Below are positions 39,830 through 49,027 of a stretch of 64,000 nt of DNA, piece by piece. Every line of letters begins with the position of its first letter. Position 1 is the first letter of the stretch. The DNA is taken from the NCBI RefSeq assembly GCF_022640935.1, contig NZ_JALCCV010000003.1:1-64000 (forward strand), given 5' to 3'. The DNA comes from Bifidobacterium sp. Its GTDB lineage: Bacteria; Actinomycetota; Actinomycetes; Actinomycetales; Bifidobacteriaceae. A program made the translations under genes and the position numbers. Below the pieces are notes generated by a model. It saw only the letters and a list, made by a program, of their open reading frames with translations, ran no database searches and was not told the origin of the DNA.

Positions 39830-41716
39830 TCAGTTGTCTTGAGCCGTCGGCATGCCGAGGGCGCGCCGCCACGCGCCCTCGCCGGTCAATTCGGGGAAGG
39901 CCTCACGGTAGGCGGCGCGCGTCTGCTTGCCGGTCTTTTGATAAGCGCGCAGATCGTCCTGCAAACGCTTCGTGATCGCCTTGTAGAGCCCCGTATCCTT
40001 GATGCGGATGACGCCCTTGCGATTGGCCCAGTCCACGGCTACGAGTTTGCGTTTGCCATGCAGGACGCCCGCAGGATACACCCAGCCAGCCGCCGGGATC
40101 ACGACATAGCCGTCGCCTTGCGTCCTGAACAGGTGCTGCCCGTTATCGGTGAATAAGTCGAAAAGACGTTGGGAGAGGGTACGCGGCTTGTCGCCGTCGA
40201 TCAGCTGCCGGTCGAGGCCTGTGATATCGAAGTCGGCGAGGTCGGGGTCCTGGCCGGTGAGCCGCTGCAGTTCATCGAGGTCCACGAGCCGCTCTTTGTT
40301 GCGGTTGGCGGCCATGAACCTCTCCGTGGCGCGGCCTTTGGCGCCGATGAATTCGGGGCCTTTGAGGAAGTCCTCGAATGCGTCGAGACACAGCTGCGCA
40401 TCGGCATAATCGAATTTCTTGAGCTCCAGATGCACATCCTCCCTGAGCTTGCGGATGAAGTCCACATTCGGGGCCATGTCGCTGGATGCCTGCGCTATCA
40501 GGCAGTTGCGCGTCATCTGATACCGTTCGACCGCCGCGCTGTAACGCTTCTCGAACGGCATATGCCAGACGCACAGGCCGTTCATGGAGATGAAACGTGT
40601 CTTGCAGCGGTTGCCGTATTCCACGTCGTCGCAGCGTACGAAGAGCGGCAGCGGCAACCCGTCGCGCTCGATCACGGTGAGCGGGATGCAGCAGTACCAC
40701 CATGCGGCATACATGGTCTTGCGCATCCACGAATAGGGCTTGAAAACCTCGTTGTAGACGATGTCCTCGAATTTCGTCAGTCGCAGCGGCGGTTTGCATG
40801 CATGGCAGAGGCCTTCCGGATCCACGAACCCGATGTCCTCGCTCTGCATGTCAGGTATCTCGTAGTTGAGCATCGCGCCGGAGATCATCGCCTCGCGGTA
40901 TTCGTCTTTCACGATCCGCAGCAGGTTGTAGGTGCGTTTGATGCTTTCGGGCGAGACCGCCACATCGTCGTCCATGAGCAGCACGTTCGTCGCCTTCGGG
41001 ATCTGATCCAGCGCCGCGAGCATGCCGCGCGCGAACCCTCCCGCGCCGCCCACGTTATCGTTCGCAATGACCTCGACGCCATCGCCGCTCAACGACTGTG
41101 CGTCCAACGTGCGGCCGTTGTCGACCACGACCATGTGGAAATGCCGTGCGATGTCGTCCGCAGACTGCAGGATATGCCGCCTGACCAAATCGATGTTGCT
41201 GATGACGTAGTGTTCTTTTTTGAATGTCGTAGTGGACAGCATAAGCTCTACATCGCGCAGCGGCGACGGGCATTCGGCCCCGTACCAGCTGTTTCTGATC
41301 TCTGTCCGGCCTTGCGTCGTGATCGTGAAGCCGACCAGCACTGCGCCTTTGCCGACCGTGAGCGGCATATCAACGATTTGCCATTGGTCGCTCGCCGGAA
41401 GGCTTTCCGTATTTGCTTCGACTGGGGTCGGAGTGGAGGCAAGGGCGTCCACCGTCGTCTGTTGGATTTCGCATGCCGCTCCGCGAAGCTCCACGTGCAG
41501 GCGGAAACCGGTGGCGATGGTGTATTCAAGCAGTTTGGAAACCGAAAGCGCGTTGAAATACGTGGTGAAATCATAGCGCCCGGCGCGTTTCAACGCCCAG
41601 ATTCCGCTCTTGTCCTCGGGCGCGAATGGCTGGTCAGCCCTGCAGTACATACCCGGATTGGCGAGCGCCCTAGGGTTATCCTCCAAAAGGACATCGGCGA
41701 ATTTCATGGTAGGCAT
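39830..41716 (-). CDS. GlfT2-like galactofuranosyltransferase family protein
   Basis: A 628-residue glycosyltransferase close in layout to mycobacterial GlfT2 (about 637 residues), which polymerises galactofuranose from UDP-Galf. An N-terminal beta-rich domain (about 1-165) precedes the GT-A core with VVVDNGRTL, NDNVGGAGGFARG, the metal-binding DDD at 249-251 (LLMDDDVAVSPES), WWYCCIP, FVRCDDVEYGNR and the possible base His in VWHMPFEKRYS; a helical C-terminal domain follows. No membrane span. AAGGAG is 10 bases before the ATG. No UDP-galactopyranose mutase (glf) or EPS cluster is next to it. It is likely to add Galf to a cell-surface glycan or glycolipid; the acceptor is unknown. Confidence 0.85.
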   Translation of the reverse strand: MPTMKFADVLLEDNPRALANPGMYCRADQPFAPEDKSGIWALKRAGRYDFTTYFNALSVSKLLEYTIATGFRLHVELRGAACEIQQTTVDALASTPTPVEANTESLPASDQWQIVDMPLTVGKGAVLVGFTITTQGRTEIRNSWYGAECPSPLRDVELMLSTTTFKKEHYVISNIDLVRRHILQSADDIARHFHMVVVDNGRTLDAQSLSGDGVEVIANDNVGGAGGFARGMLAALDQIPKATNVLLMDDDVAVSPESIKRTYNLLRIVKDEYREAMISGAMLNYEIPDMQSEDIGFVDPEGLCHACKPPLRLTKFEDIVYNEVFKPYSWMRKTMYAAWWYCCIPLTVIERDGLPLPLFVRCDDVEYGNRCKTRFISMNGLCVWHMPFEKRYSAAVERYQMTRNCLIAQASSDMAPNVDFIRKLREDVHLELKKFDYADAQLCLDAFEDFLKGPEFIGAKGRATERFMAANRNKERLVDLDELQRLTGQDPDLADFDITGLDRQLIDGDKPRTLSQRLFDLFTDNGQHLFRTQGDGYVVIPAAGWVYPAGVLHGKRKLVAVDWANRKGVIRIKDTGLYKAITKRLQDDLRAYQKTGKQTRAAYREAFPELTGEGAWRRALGMPTAQDN

Positions 41717-41785
41717 GCTTCTTCTGCTCCTTAATTTCTCTTCGGACGTCTTCCGGAGTCTGGGCTCAAGCGATCTGTGACATCA

Positions 41786-41829
41786 CAAGGGCTGCGTCGA
41801 CAGGCGATGACACGCCGACGCAGCCCTTG
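41786..41829 (-). terminator. ilvD terminator
   Basis: Perfect 14-bp stem CAAGGGCTGCGTCG (41786-41799) and CGACGCAGCCCTTG (41816-41829), 16-base loop, about 95 bases past the ilvD stop. Confidence 0.8.
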
Positions 41830-41924
41830 GCTTCCTAGTTGAGTTTACCCAGTTCTTCGATGATACGCCGTCGCCCCGCACCCGGCTCGCCCTTCAAGTT
41901 CTTGCCGGCAGTGCGACTGGCGCG

Positions 41925-43781
41925 TCAGGCCAAGCCGGACAAGCGGTTGATCAGGTCGGGATCCCTGGTCGCGCCCTTGTCGGCGGAGCGGGCGAAGGCT
42001 GCGTAGGCTTTGAGTGCGAGCGAGACCTTGCGTTCGCGGTGCGCCACATAGCCGTCACCAGCCTCGATTTCGGCTTTGCGTTGGGCCAGCTGCTCGTTGC
42101 TCAGTTCGACATCGATGCGCCGATTCGGGATGTCGATCGTGATGATGTCGCCGCTGCGGATCAGCGCGATCGGTCCTTTGCTCGCCGCCTCCGGCGCCAC
42201 ATGGCCGATGGCCAGCCCCGAGGAGCCGCCGGAATAGCGTCCGTCAGTGATCAGCGCGACATCCTTGCCGATGCCCCTGCCTTTGACGAATGACGTGGGG
42301 TAGAGCATTTCCTGCATTCCCGGGCCGCCTTTGGGCCCCTCGTAGCGGATGACGAGCGCCTGGCCGGGCTTGAGCGTGTCGTTGAGGATGACTTCCACGG
42401 CCTCCTCCTGCGATTCGACGACGAGCGCCGGCCCACGGAAGTTCCAGATCTCCTTGGGCACGCCCGCGGTCTTGACCACGCAACCGTCGGGCGCAAGGTT
42501 GCCGCGCAGCACGGCGAGTCCGCCTTCGCTCACTGCCGGGTGCGCGACATCGTGGATGGCGCCGTTGACGCGATCCGTATCCAGCTCGTCGAATAGCGTC
42601 TCATGCGTCCATGGTTCGGGGGAGACGATGCCGCCGGGAGCGGCGCGGAAGAGTCTGCGCGCCTTGTCGCTACAGGTCGGGCGCATGATGTCCCAATCGT
42701 TGAGTTTGTCCTCCAGCGAAGAAAAGTCGATCGAATGCACATCGTGGTGCAGTTTGCCGCCGCGATCGAGTTCGCCTAGGATGCCGCTGATGCCGCCGGC
42801 GCGGTGCACGTCCGAGATCTCCCAAGGCCCGGAAGGGCTGGCCTTGCAAATGCATTGCACACTGTGGCTGATGCGCTCGATATCTTCCAAGGTGAAGTCG
42901 ACGTCGGCGCTCTGCGCGGCGGCCAGAATGTGCAGCACGGTGTTGGTCGAGCCTCCCATAGCCTCGTCCATGGTCATTGCGTTCTCGAAGGCGTGCTTGG
43001 TGGCGATGCCGCGCGGCAGCACCGAGGCGTCATCCTCGTGGTAGTAGCGGTCGCTCATCCGCACGATCAGCGCGCCAGCCTGTTCGAAGAGCTGCTTGCG
43101 ATAGATGTGCGAAGCCAGCACGGTGCCGTTGCCCGGCAGCGCGAGGCCCAACGCCTCGACCAGGCAGTTCATCGAATTCGCCGTGAACATGCCGGCGCAC
43201 GAGCCGCAGGTCGGGCACACGCTCGACTCGTAGGAGAGCAGGTCGGCGTCGGAGACGTTGTCGTCGGCCGAAGCATACATGACGTCGATCAAGTCGGTGC
43301 TTTTTCTGGTGCCGTCCGACAGCGTCGTGGTGCCGGCTTCCATGGGGCCGCCGGAGACGAAGATCGTCGGGATGTTGAGTCGCATCGCCGCTAGCAGCAT
43401 GCCGGGGGTGATCTTGTCGCAGTTGGAGATGCACACCAGGGCGTCGGCGCAGTGGGCGTTGACCGAATATTCGACCGCATCGGCGATCAGATCGCGGCTC
43501 GGCAGCGAGTAGAGCATGCCGGTGTGGCCCATGGCGATGCCGTCATCCACGGCGATGGTGTTGAATTCGCGGGGGATGCCCCCAGCGGCCTTGACCGCTT
43601 CCGACACCAGCCGCCCGACCTTGTTGAGGTGAACGTGGCCCGGCACGAATTCGGAGAACGAGTTGGCGACGGCGACGATGGGCTTGCCGAAATCCTTGCC
43701 GTCCACGCCAGCTGCGCGGTACAGCGCCCGCGCCCCCGCGAACATCCGGCCCTTCATGAGTTGTTCAGAACGCATCTTCAT
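41925..43781 (-). CDS. ilvD: Dihydroxy-acid dehydratase
   Basis: Dehydrates 2,3-dihydroxy acids to the 2-keto acid precursors of valine, isoleucine and leucine; needs an Fe-S cluster. 618 residues, the family length. Motifs are [17 protein letters not shown], the cluster Cys in [15 protein letters not shown] (signature 1) and [19 protein letters not shown], and the signature [15 protein letters not shown] near the C terminus. Start at 43781 ([11 protein letters not shown]) fits homologues although the ribosome site is weak. The frame stays open after the TGA for 29 more codons (to 41835). It lies downstream of the VanB-type ligase gene with a hairpin between. Confidence 0.96.
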   Translation of the reverse strand: MKMRSEQLMKGRMFAGARALYRAAGVDGKDFGKPIVAVANSFSEFVPGHVHLNKVGRLVSEAVKAAGGIPREFNTIAVDDGIAMGHTGMLYSLPSRDLIADAVEYSVNAHCADALVCISNCDKITPGMLLAAMRLNIPTIFVSGGPMEAGTTTLSDGTRKSTDLIDVMYASADDNVSDADLLSYESSVCPTCGSCAGMFTANSMNCLVEALGLALPGNGTVLASHIYRKQLFEQAGALIVRMSDRYYHEDDASVLPRGIATKHAFENAMTMDEAMGGSTNTVLHILAAAQSADVDFTLEDIERISHSVQCICKASPSGPWEISDVHRAGGISGILGELDRGGKLHHDVHSIDFSSLEDKLNDWDIMRPTCSDKARRLFRAAPGGIVSPEPWTHETLFDELDTDRVNGAIHDVAHPAVSEGGLAVLRGNLAPDGCVVKTAGVPKEIWNFRGPALVVESQEEAVEVILNDTLKPGQALVIRYEGPKGGPGMQEMLYPTSFVKGRGIGKDVALITDGRYSGGSSGLAIGHVAPEAASKGPIALIRSGDIITIDIPNRRIDVELSNEQLAQRKAEIEAGDGYVAHRERKVSLALKAYAAFARSADKGATRDPDLINRLSGLA

Positions 43782-43841
43782 AGCACCATTCAAAGGGAAA
43801 ACCGCGACACGCGCGCCCATGCGCCCGCATGGTGAACACGG

Positions 43842-43877
43842 CGCGGGCACAGGTCGAAGCGAAAGGCCGTGCCCGCG
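43842..43877 (-). terminator. Hairpin between the ligase gene and ilvD
   Basis: Perfect 9-bp stem CGCGGGCAC (43842-43850) and GTGCCCGCG (43869-43877), 18-base loop, 70 bases past the ligase stop on the minus strand and 60 bases before ilvD. It could end the ligase transcript or act in the ilvD leader. Confidence 0.55.
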
Positions 43878-43947
43878 ATCGCGTTTCAGCAAAGAAGCCG
43901 GATTAGGCAAAGACCGGATGCTGCGTCGGATCCTTGCTGGGATAACC

Positions 43948-44985
43948 TCAGCGGCGGCTGTCGGCCGATGCGTTCGCGATGAGCTGGTCGACGACCTTGT
44001 CGAACGTCAGACCCGCCGCCTTCATCATCCCCGGGTAGCGGCTGTAAGAGGTCAGCCCGGGCAACGTATTGACTTCGTTGAGCACTGCCGTGTCGTCGTC
44101 GGTCAGGAACATGTCCACGCGGGCGATGCCGGTGCAGCCGAGCGCACGGTACACCTTGACCGCGGCATCCTTGACGATTCTCTGCTGGTACTGCGGAATG
44201 TCGGCGGGAGCGATGAACTGCGAGTTCTGCGAGCCGTTTTCAGGCGTTTTCTCCAAGTGGATCCGCAGAAAGCCGCCGGTCAACGCAACATGGTCGACTT
44301 CGCCGAGCGTCAGCCCCGACCCGGTCTCCAACACAGAGCAGCCGATCTCCTTGCCGACGATGGCCTGCTCGATGAGCACCTTGCTGTCATAACGCCGTGC
44401 GAGTGCCAGCGCATCCGGCAGCTCGTCCGGCCCATTCACTTTGCTGATGCCGAATGAGGAGCCCGAGCGCGCGGGCTTGACGAACACCGGGTAGTCCAGC
44501 GCCTGGGGATCAGGGCTTTCGCCATCCATGACGATCTGGAAGCCGGGCGTCGGTATTCCTGCATTGCCGACGATCAGATAGGCCAGCGATTTATCCATGC
44601 AGGCGACGGAGCTTTCGACGCCGCAGCCGACGTAGGGGATGCCGGAGAGCTCCAGCAGCCCTTGGATCGTGCCGTCTTCGCCCATGGTACCGTGAAGCAC
44701 GGGGAATACGACGTCAAGGCGGATGACGCTGGCTTCATCGCCATGCCAGACCACCAATCCATGCAGGTCCCTGTTCGGCGAAAGCGAGGCCGGCACCGAA
44801 TCATGCTCCCAATCCGTGTCCGGGCCTTTGCACAGCTTCCATGACCCTTGGCGGGTGATGCCGATCCAGTACGGCTCGTACCGCTCTGTGTCGAGATTCT
44901 CGGCCACCTCGCATGCCGATTTGACCGATACGTCATGCTCTTCGCCGATGCCGCCGAACAGGATGCCCACTTTGGTAGCGCTCAT
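43948..44985 (-). CDS. D-Ala ligase of the VanA/VanB type (predicted D-Ala-D-Lac ligase)
   Basis: ATP-grasp ligase of 345 residues that joins D-Ala to a second D-residue for peptidoglycan. From memory of the families, the sequence follows VanB/VanA through its length: [97 protein letters not shown] and [19 protein letters not shown]. Ordinary Ddl has a Tyr in a YDY-type omega loop; this protein has RIHLE with His243, equal to VanA His244, which favours D-lactate. No vanH, vanX, vanY or vanRS lies near. Base composition matches its neighbours, so it is not a recent import. GAGGAGA precedes the ATG. A housekeeping ddl is expected elsewhere. D-Ala-D-Ser or D-Ala-D-Ala activity cannot be excluded. 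Confidence 0.85.
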   Translation of the reverse strand: MSATKVGILFGGIGEEHDVSVKSACEVAENLDTERYEPYWIGITRQGSWKLCKGPDTDWEHDSVPASLSPNRDLHGLVVWHGDEASVIRLDVVFPVLHGTMGEDGTIQGLLELSGIPYVGCGVESSVACMDKSLAYLIVGNAGIPTPGFQIVMDGESPDPQALDYPVFVKPARSGSSFGISKVNGPDELPDALALARRYDSKVLIEQAIVGKEIGCSVLETGSGLTLGEVDHVALTGGFLRIHLEKTPENGSQNSQFIAPADIPQYQQRIVKDAAVKVYRALGCTGIARVDMFLTDDDTAVLNEVNTLPGLTSYSRYPGMMKAAGLTFDKVVDQLIANASADSRR

Positions 44986-45450
44986 CGCATTGTCTCCTCA
45001 CTCTACTGCTGTAACTCGTGTATTCGCCCTTCAGTGTGCTTGCACTGACGCGTTTCATTGCGCCGCAGGATATCGCCTACGATCTCGGCAAACGGGATCT
45101 GAAGGAACCACACAGAATGTACCACGATCACCCCGTGACGCAAGAGCAATCGTAGGAGGCTGCGCTGCCGGGTTCGGGCAATTGGGGGATACCTCCACCA
45201 GATCGGCGATTTCGCAGTTATCGCTCAGGCTTGGATTTGGGCAGACGTGCGGCCGGTCGGTTGGGCGGCTGGGCAGAGTTCAGCCTGTCGAATTTGCTGA
45301 ATGACGCTACAATGTTATAGTTAATATAGAACAATAAAACGACATCGTTTGGTAAAGGCGCTGCTGGGCAAAACGTTGTTTGGCGAGAACATTGCATGGT
45401 CAGAATGTCGTGAACGTCGTGATCGCAACGAATAGGGAACGGAGACAAAC
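44986..45450. other. Divergent control region between the ligase and gntR genes
   Basis: About 465 bases. Near gntR lie a promoter and operator (45294-45333). Near the ligase lies a small inverted repeat TCAGTG (45031-45036) / CACTGA (45043-45048), about 50 bases before its start. The middle 200 bases show nothing I recognise. Confidence 0.5.
45294..45333 (+). promoter_or_regulatory. gntR promoter with overlapping operator
   Basis: -35 TTGCTG (45294-45299), 16-base spacer, -10 TATAGT (45316-45321). A near-palindrome runs over the -10, with TGTTATA (45313-45319) facing TATAGAACA (45325-45333): TGTTnTA-n7-TAnAACA. Such AT-rich palindromes over the promoter fit autorepression by a YtrA-type GntR protein. 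Confidence 0.65.
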
Positions 45451-45888
45451 ACGATCGTCGAAATCGATCAGGGCGATGGAACCCCGATCTACGAGCAGCT
45501 GCGCCGCCAACTCATCGCTGCCATAGCCGACGGCGAGCTGCGCCCTGGGGATCAGCTCCCCAGCGTGCGTTCGCTGGCTTCGGACCTCGGCATCAACCTG
45601 CACACCGTCAACAAGGCATATGCGATCCTGCGAGAGGAGGGCTATCTGCTCATGCGGCGGCGGGCCGGGGCCATCGTTTCGGACCGCAGCATGCCGACCG
45701 CTAGCCAACGCGCCGACGCCCAAGACCAGCGGATGCGCGAAGAGCTGCACCGCATCGCGCTGGCGTACAAGGCGCGTGGGGGGAGCCGCGAGCGATTCGC
45801 GGCGCTTGCGGATGAGCAGGCGGCCACAGTCTTCGATCGGTCTTCGAACCGGTCGGATCAATCAGCCCGATCCGACCGTACAGATTGA
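45451..45888 (+). CDS. GntR-family (YtrA subfamily) regulator with a non-standard start
   Basis: Small regulator of 145 residues: winged helix of the GntR type (TPIYEQLRRQLIAAIADGELRPGDQLPSVRSLASDLGINLHTVNKAYAILREEGYL forms most of it), then a short helical tail as in the YtrA subfamily. The N-terminal strand IVEIDQGDGTPIYEQL is essential to the fold, yet the frame from its TAG at 45433 has no ATG, GTG or TTG before 45565, which would remove half the domain. ACG at 45451 sits exactly 6 bases after GGAG (45441-45444) where homologues have ATG, so I place the start there. ATC (45454) is the next option. It heads a unit with the membrane gene at 45979. Confidence 0.75.
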   Translation, partial: TIVEIDQGDGTPIYEQLRRQLIAAIADGELRPGDQLPSVRSLASDLGINLHTVNKAYAILREEGYLLMRRRAGAIVSDRSMPTASQRADAQDQRMREELHRIALAYKARGGSRERFAALADEQAATVFDRSSNRSDQSARSDRTD

Positions 45889-45928
45889 TCATCTCGATCG
45901 CAACCATCGGATGAACCGCATCAATCCC

Positions 45929-45962
45929 AATGACACAGCAATTTCAATGACACAGCAATTTC
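45929..45962 (+). repeat. Tandem 17-bp duplication
   Basis: AATGACACAGCAATTTC occurs twice, back to back (45929-45945 and 45946-45962), just before the ribosome site of the membrane gene. Each copy contains an ATG reading MTQQF; the second continues to MTQQFQGKVLR and stops at 45980-45982, overlapping the next ATG. Confidence 0.95.
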
Positions 45963-45978
45963 AGGGAAAGGTATTGCG

Positions 45979-47112
45979 ATGAATGATTCCACTGTTGCTT
46001 CCGCCGTATTTTTCGGCATGCTCATATTCCTGCCGTTGTTCGAGCTGGTAGGCTTGGCCGTCGTGCCTTGGGTCGCTGACCGGCGTGAGTGCTTCGGCGT
46101 CAGCGTGCCGGGCGCCGCGCATGGCGACCGGCGTGTACGCCGATACACGATGATGTTTTCGCTGGCTGTGGGATTCTTCGGCGTGGCGTGCGTGGCCGTT
46201 TCATTGCTGCTGTCGCAGATCTATGGGCGCACAATCGGGTTCTGGGCGCTTATCGCCACTGTCTTCGCGCAGCTGGGAGCGGGCTTAGCGCTTCAGCAGG
46301 CATTCCGACGCAAGGTCATGGTGATCAAGGCGTCGAACCATTGGATTGTTGACAGCGACCGTCGTGCCGCGATATTAGCGGACAGCAATATGCCCAAACC
46401 GATCTCAGCGGCATGGAATCTGCTCTATCTTGCGCCGATCGCGATCACGCTGGTCATGGGCTACGCGAACTATGCTGCTATACCTGCGCGGGTCGCCCTG
46501 CACGAAAACGCTGCAGGGATGGTCGACGGCTGGGCGGGCAAAAGCCACGGCCTGCTGTGGATGGCTCCGGGCTTGCAACTTTTGCTGGCGGTGGTCTTCA
46601 CCGCGGCGCAACTGCTGATTGCGGTTTCGAAGCGGCCCGTGGATCCCGACCGGCCTGCTGAGACTGCGTACGCGTATGGCCTGTTCGCCCGGGCGTGGAG
46701 CATCTATATGGTGTCGTGCGGCATGGTATTGGTCTCGGTCCTAGGGCTGACGCTGCAGGCGTCGGTCATTGGCGCCGCGAGTCTTGATACGGTTGGTGCC
46801 GCAGCCTTGGCAGCCGCCGTGGCGGTGCTGGCCGGAGCCGTAGTGCTCGCCGTGTTTTACGGGCAGAACGGGTCCCGAGTGCTGGGCAGCAGCGGATCCG
46901 CGAGCTCGGACTCGGCGTCGGCATCGTCCAGCGACGATCATTTCTGGAAGCTCGGCGTGTTCTACGCCAATCGCAATGATTCTGCGACTATCATACCCAA
47001 GCGCTTCGGCGTGGGCTGGACGCTCAACTTCGCCCGCCCGAACATATGGTTCGCTATCCTGGTGTTTGCGCTGACTGTCATTGGCGTGCCGGTGCTGCTG
47101 GCGCTGCAATAG
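45979..47112 (+). CDS. DUF1648/DUF5808-type membrane protein, partner of the GntR regulator
   Basis: A 377-residue multi-pass membrane protein with about nine hydrophobic spans. The N-terminal PLFELVGLAVVPWVADRRECFGVSVP and the C-terminal soluble segment DDHFWKLGVFYANRNDSATIIPKRFGVGWTLNFARP match the DUF1648/DUF5808 family often encoded beside YtrA-type regulators; the function is unknown, with a link to envelope stress suspected. A Ser-rich linker (GSSGSASSDSASASSS) precedes the C-terminal segment. GAAAGG precedes the ATG, and a possible 11-codon leader frame overlaps the start. No ABC transporter genes, usual YtrA partners, are nearby. Confidence 0.8.
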   Translation: MNDSTVASAVFFGMLIFLPLFELVGLAVVPWVADRRECFGVSVPGAAHGDRRVRRYTMMFSLAVGFFGVACVAVSLLLSQIYGRTIGFWALIATVFAQLGAGLALQQAFRRKVMVIKASNHWIVDSDRRAAILADSNMPKPISAAWNLLYLAPIAITLVMGYANYAAIPARVALHENAAGMVDGWAGKSHGLLWMAPGLQLLLAVVFTAAQLLIAVSKRPVDPDRPAETAYAYGLFARAWSIYMVSCGMVLVSVLGLTLQASVIGAASLDTVGAAALAAAVAVLAGAVVLAVFYGQNGSRVLGSSGSASSDSASASSSDDHFWKLGVFYANRNDSATIIPKRFGVGWTLNFARPNIWFAILVFALTVIGVPVLLALQ

Positions 47113-47276
47113 GATTGCGGCCGGGCCTCGGTTCGGGAGTTTTTGACGGCGCCAATTTCGTAAGCCGGTTTGGTAGTCTTACAGAAAATAACGAAATCGG
47201 CATGATGCGATAGAATAACATATTTGAAAGCCGCACGGTTCGCGGCGGCTTGTGATGACGATTGGAAGAAAAACAC

Positions 47277-47561
47277 ATGGCATTTGGCACCGAGCCTAAT
47301 CCGCAGGGACTGGCGAAACCCACGATCGACAATCTGATGGAGCACGCGGATTCCAAGTATGCGCTCTCGATCTTCGCGGCCAAGCGGGCGCGTCAGATCA
47401 ACTCCTACTTCACCCAGCTCAACGAGGGTCTGCTGCAGAACGTCGGGCCGCTTGTGGAATACAAGAACCAAGAAAAGCCGCTGTCTATCGCTTTCCGCGA
47501 AATCAACGAGGGCCTGCTCGAAGAGACGCTCGGCGAAGACGATCTGAGCGAAGGCAACTGA
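47277..47561 (+). CDS. rpoZ: RNA polymerase omega subunit
   Basis: Smallest core subunit of RNA polymerase, which helps assemble beta-prime. 94 residues with the omega core [32 protein letters not shown] and a C-terminal [22 protein letters not shown] is about 8 bases before the ATG at 47277. A small leader hairpin (AAGCCGC 47228-47234 / GCGGCTT 47245-47251) and a possible -10 TAGAAT (47211-47216) lie upstream. rpoZ-metK-priA-fmt order is typical of actinobacteria. Confidence 0.95.
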   Translation: MAFGTEPNPQGLAKPTIDNLMEHADSKYALSIFAAKRARQINSYFTQLNEGLLQNVGPLVEYKNQEKPLSIAFREINEGLLEETLGEDDLSEGN

Positions 47562-47661
47562 CGCCCGCCTGCCGCATCCGTTTCAGCCCATCGTCTCGAT
47601 AAACGATGAGTCCGGGCGGCATGTGCCACCGGCTAGGAAATCCTCGCGGTTATAACGCATT

Positions 47662-47709
47662 CGCTCCGGCCCGCGACGCGCAACAATCAGCGCGTCGCGG
47701 GCCGGAGCG
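47662..47709 (+). terminator. Very stable 19-bp hairpin between rpoZ and metK
   Basis: Perfect stem CGCTCCGGCCCGCGACGCG (47662-47680) and CGCGTCGCGGGCCGGAGCG (47691-47709) with a 10-base loop. It lies 100 bases past rpoZ and 104 before metK. No T-run follows. Most likely the rpoZ terminator, possibly an attenuator for metK. Confidence 0.7.
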
Positions 47710-47812
47710 TACTATATGCGGCAAGACAAGCAGCTGGGGCGAGGCATGCGCCCGTCCATGCGACCCGGCGGACGGCAAGGCGGAACTCCATCACATGGAG
47801 CAGGGGGAATGT

Positions 47813-49018
47813 ATGGAACGTCGGCTGATTTCGGCGGAATCCGTCACCGAGGGACACCCGGACAAAATCTGCGACCAGATTTCGGACGCCATCCTCGACG
47901 ATATGCTGCGACAGGATCCGCATTCGCACGTGGCTGTGGAGACCTCGGCCACGACAGGCCAGTTCTTCGTGTTCGGCGAGGTGACCAGCGACGGATACAG
48001 CGATATCCAGAACATCGTGCGCTCGGTGGTGCGGGGTATCGGCTATACGAGCTCGGACATCGGGCTGGATGCGGATTCCTGCGGCGTGCTGGTCTCGCTG
48101 ACCGGGCAGAGCGCCGAAATCAACCAGGGTGTGGAGCGGCTGAGTCGCGAGACAGCAGCATCGCGCGAAGAGCGCTACGCAGCCCAAGGCGCCGGCGATC
48201 AGGGCGTAATGTTCGGCTACGCCTGCGATGAGACGCCTGTGCTCATGCCGCTCCCGATCTATCTGGCGCACCGGCTGGCCTACCGCTTGGCCCAAGTGCG
48301 CAAACAGGGCGTCATCAGTCATCTGCGTCCGGATGGCAAGACGCAGGTGACCATCGAATATGACGGGCAGGACCGTCCGGCGCGCGTCGACACGGTGCTC
48401 ATCTCCACGCAGCACGACCCTGATGCCGACCACGACTGGTTGCTGGGCCAGCTTGCCGAACATGTCATCAAGCCGGTGCTCGACGACGTATGTGGCAGGA
48501 ATCTCGAACACGACGATTACCGGGTGCTGGTCAACCCCACCGGTTCATTCGTGCTGGGCGGGCCGGCAGCCGATGCGGGCCTTACCGGACGCAAGATCAT
48601 CGTGGACACTTACGGTGGGGCGGCGCATCACGGCGGCGGCGCGTTCTCGGGCAAGGACCCGAGCAAGGTCGACCGCTCGGCCGCCTACGCCGCACGCTGG
48701 GTGGCCAAGAACATCGTCGCGGCCGGGCTCGCACACAAGGTCGAGGTGCAGGTCGCGTATGCCATCGGCGTGGCCGACCCGGTCAGCGTCAACGTCGAGA
48801 CCTACGGGACCGAGGCCGCAGGCGTGACCCGCGAGCAGATACAGATCGCAGTGCGCAAGGTCTTCGATCTGCGCCCAGCCGCCATCATCGACGAGCTCGA
48901 CCTGTTGCGACCCATATACCTTAAGACGGCCGCTTACGGGCACTTCGGCCGCACCGATCCCGATTTCACCTGGGAGCGCACCGACAAGGTCGAAGAGCTC
49001 AAGGCCGCGCTGCAGTGA
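47813..49018 (+). CDS. metK: S-adenosylmethionine synthetase
   Basis: Makes S-adenosylmethionine from methionine and ATP. The 401 residues carry [21 protein letters not shown] at the N terminus, the ATP-binding [12 protein letters not shown], and the P-loop-like [23 protein letters not shown]. The start at 47813 ([18 protein letters not shown]) is backed by GGGGGA 6 bases upstream; the open frame upstream is not conserved. I looked for a SAM riboswitch in the leader and did not recognise one; only the 19-bp hairpin is present. SAM made here serves the cyclopropane synthase next door among others. Confidence 0.98.
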   Translation: MERRLISAESVTEGHPDKICDQISDAILDDMLRQDPHSHVAVETSATTGQFFVFGEVTSDGYSDIQNIVRSVVRGIGYTSSDIGLDADSCGVLVSLTGQSAEINQGVERLSRETAASREERYAAQGAGDQGVMFGYACDETPVLMPLPIYLAHRLAYRLAQVRKQGVISHLRPDGKTQVTIEYDGQDRPARVDTVLISTQHDPDADHDWLLGQLAEHVIKPVLDDVCGRNLEHDDYRVLVNPTGSFVLGGPAADAGLTGRKIIVDTYGGAAHHGGGAFSGKDPSKVDRSAAYAARWVAKNIVAAGLAHKVEVQVAYAIGVADPVSVNVETYGTEAAGVTREQIQIAVRKVFDLRPAAIIDELDLLRPIYLKTAAYGHFGRTDPDFTWERTDKVEELKAALQ

Positions 49019-49027
49019 TCGAACGGT

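Noticed and set aside
40169..41734. 521-codon plus-strand frame opposite the GlfT2-like gene
   Set aside because: Composition of an antisense shadow; the minus-strand frame has clear catalytic motifs.
47562..47812. SAM riboswitch before metK
   Set aside because: I found no SAM-I-type core or other known SAM motif; only a long simple hairpin.
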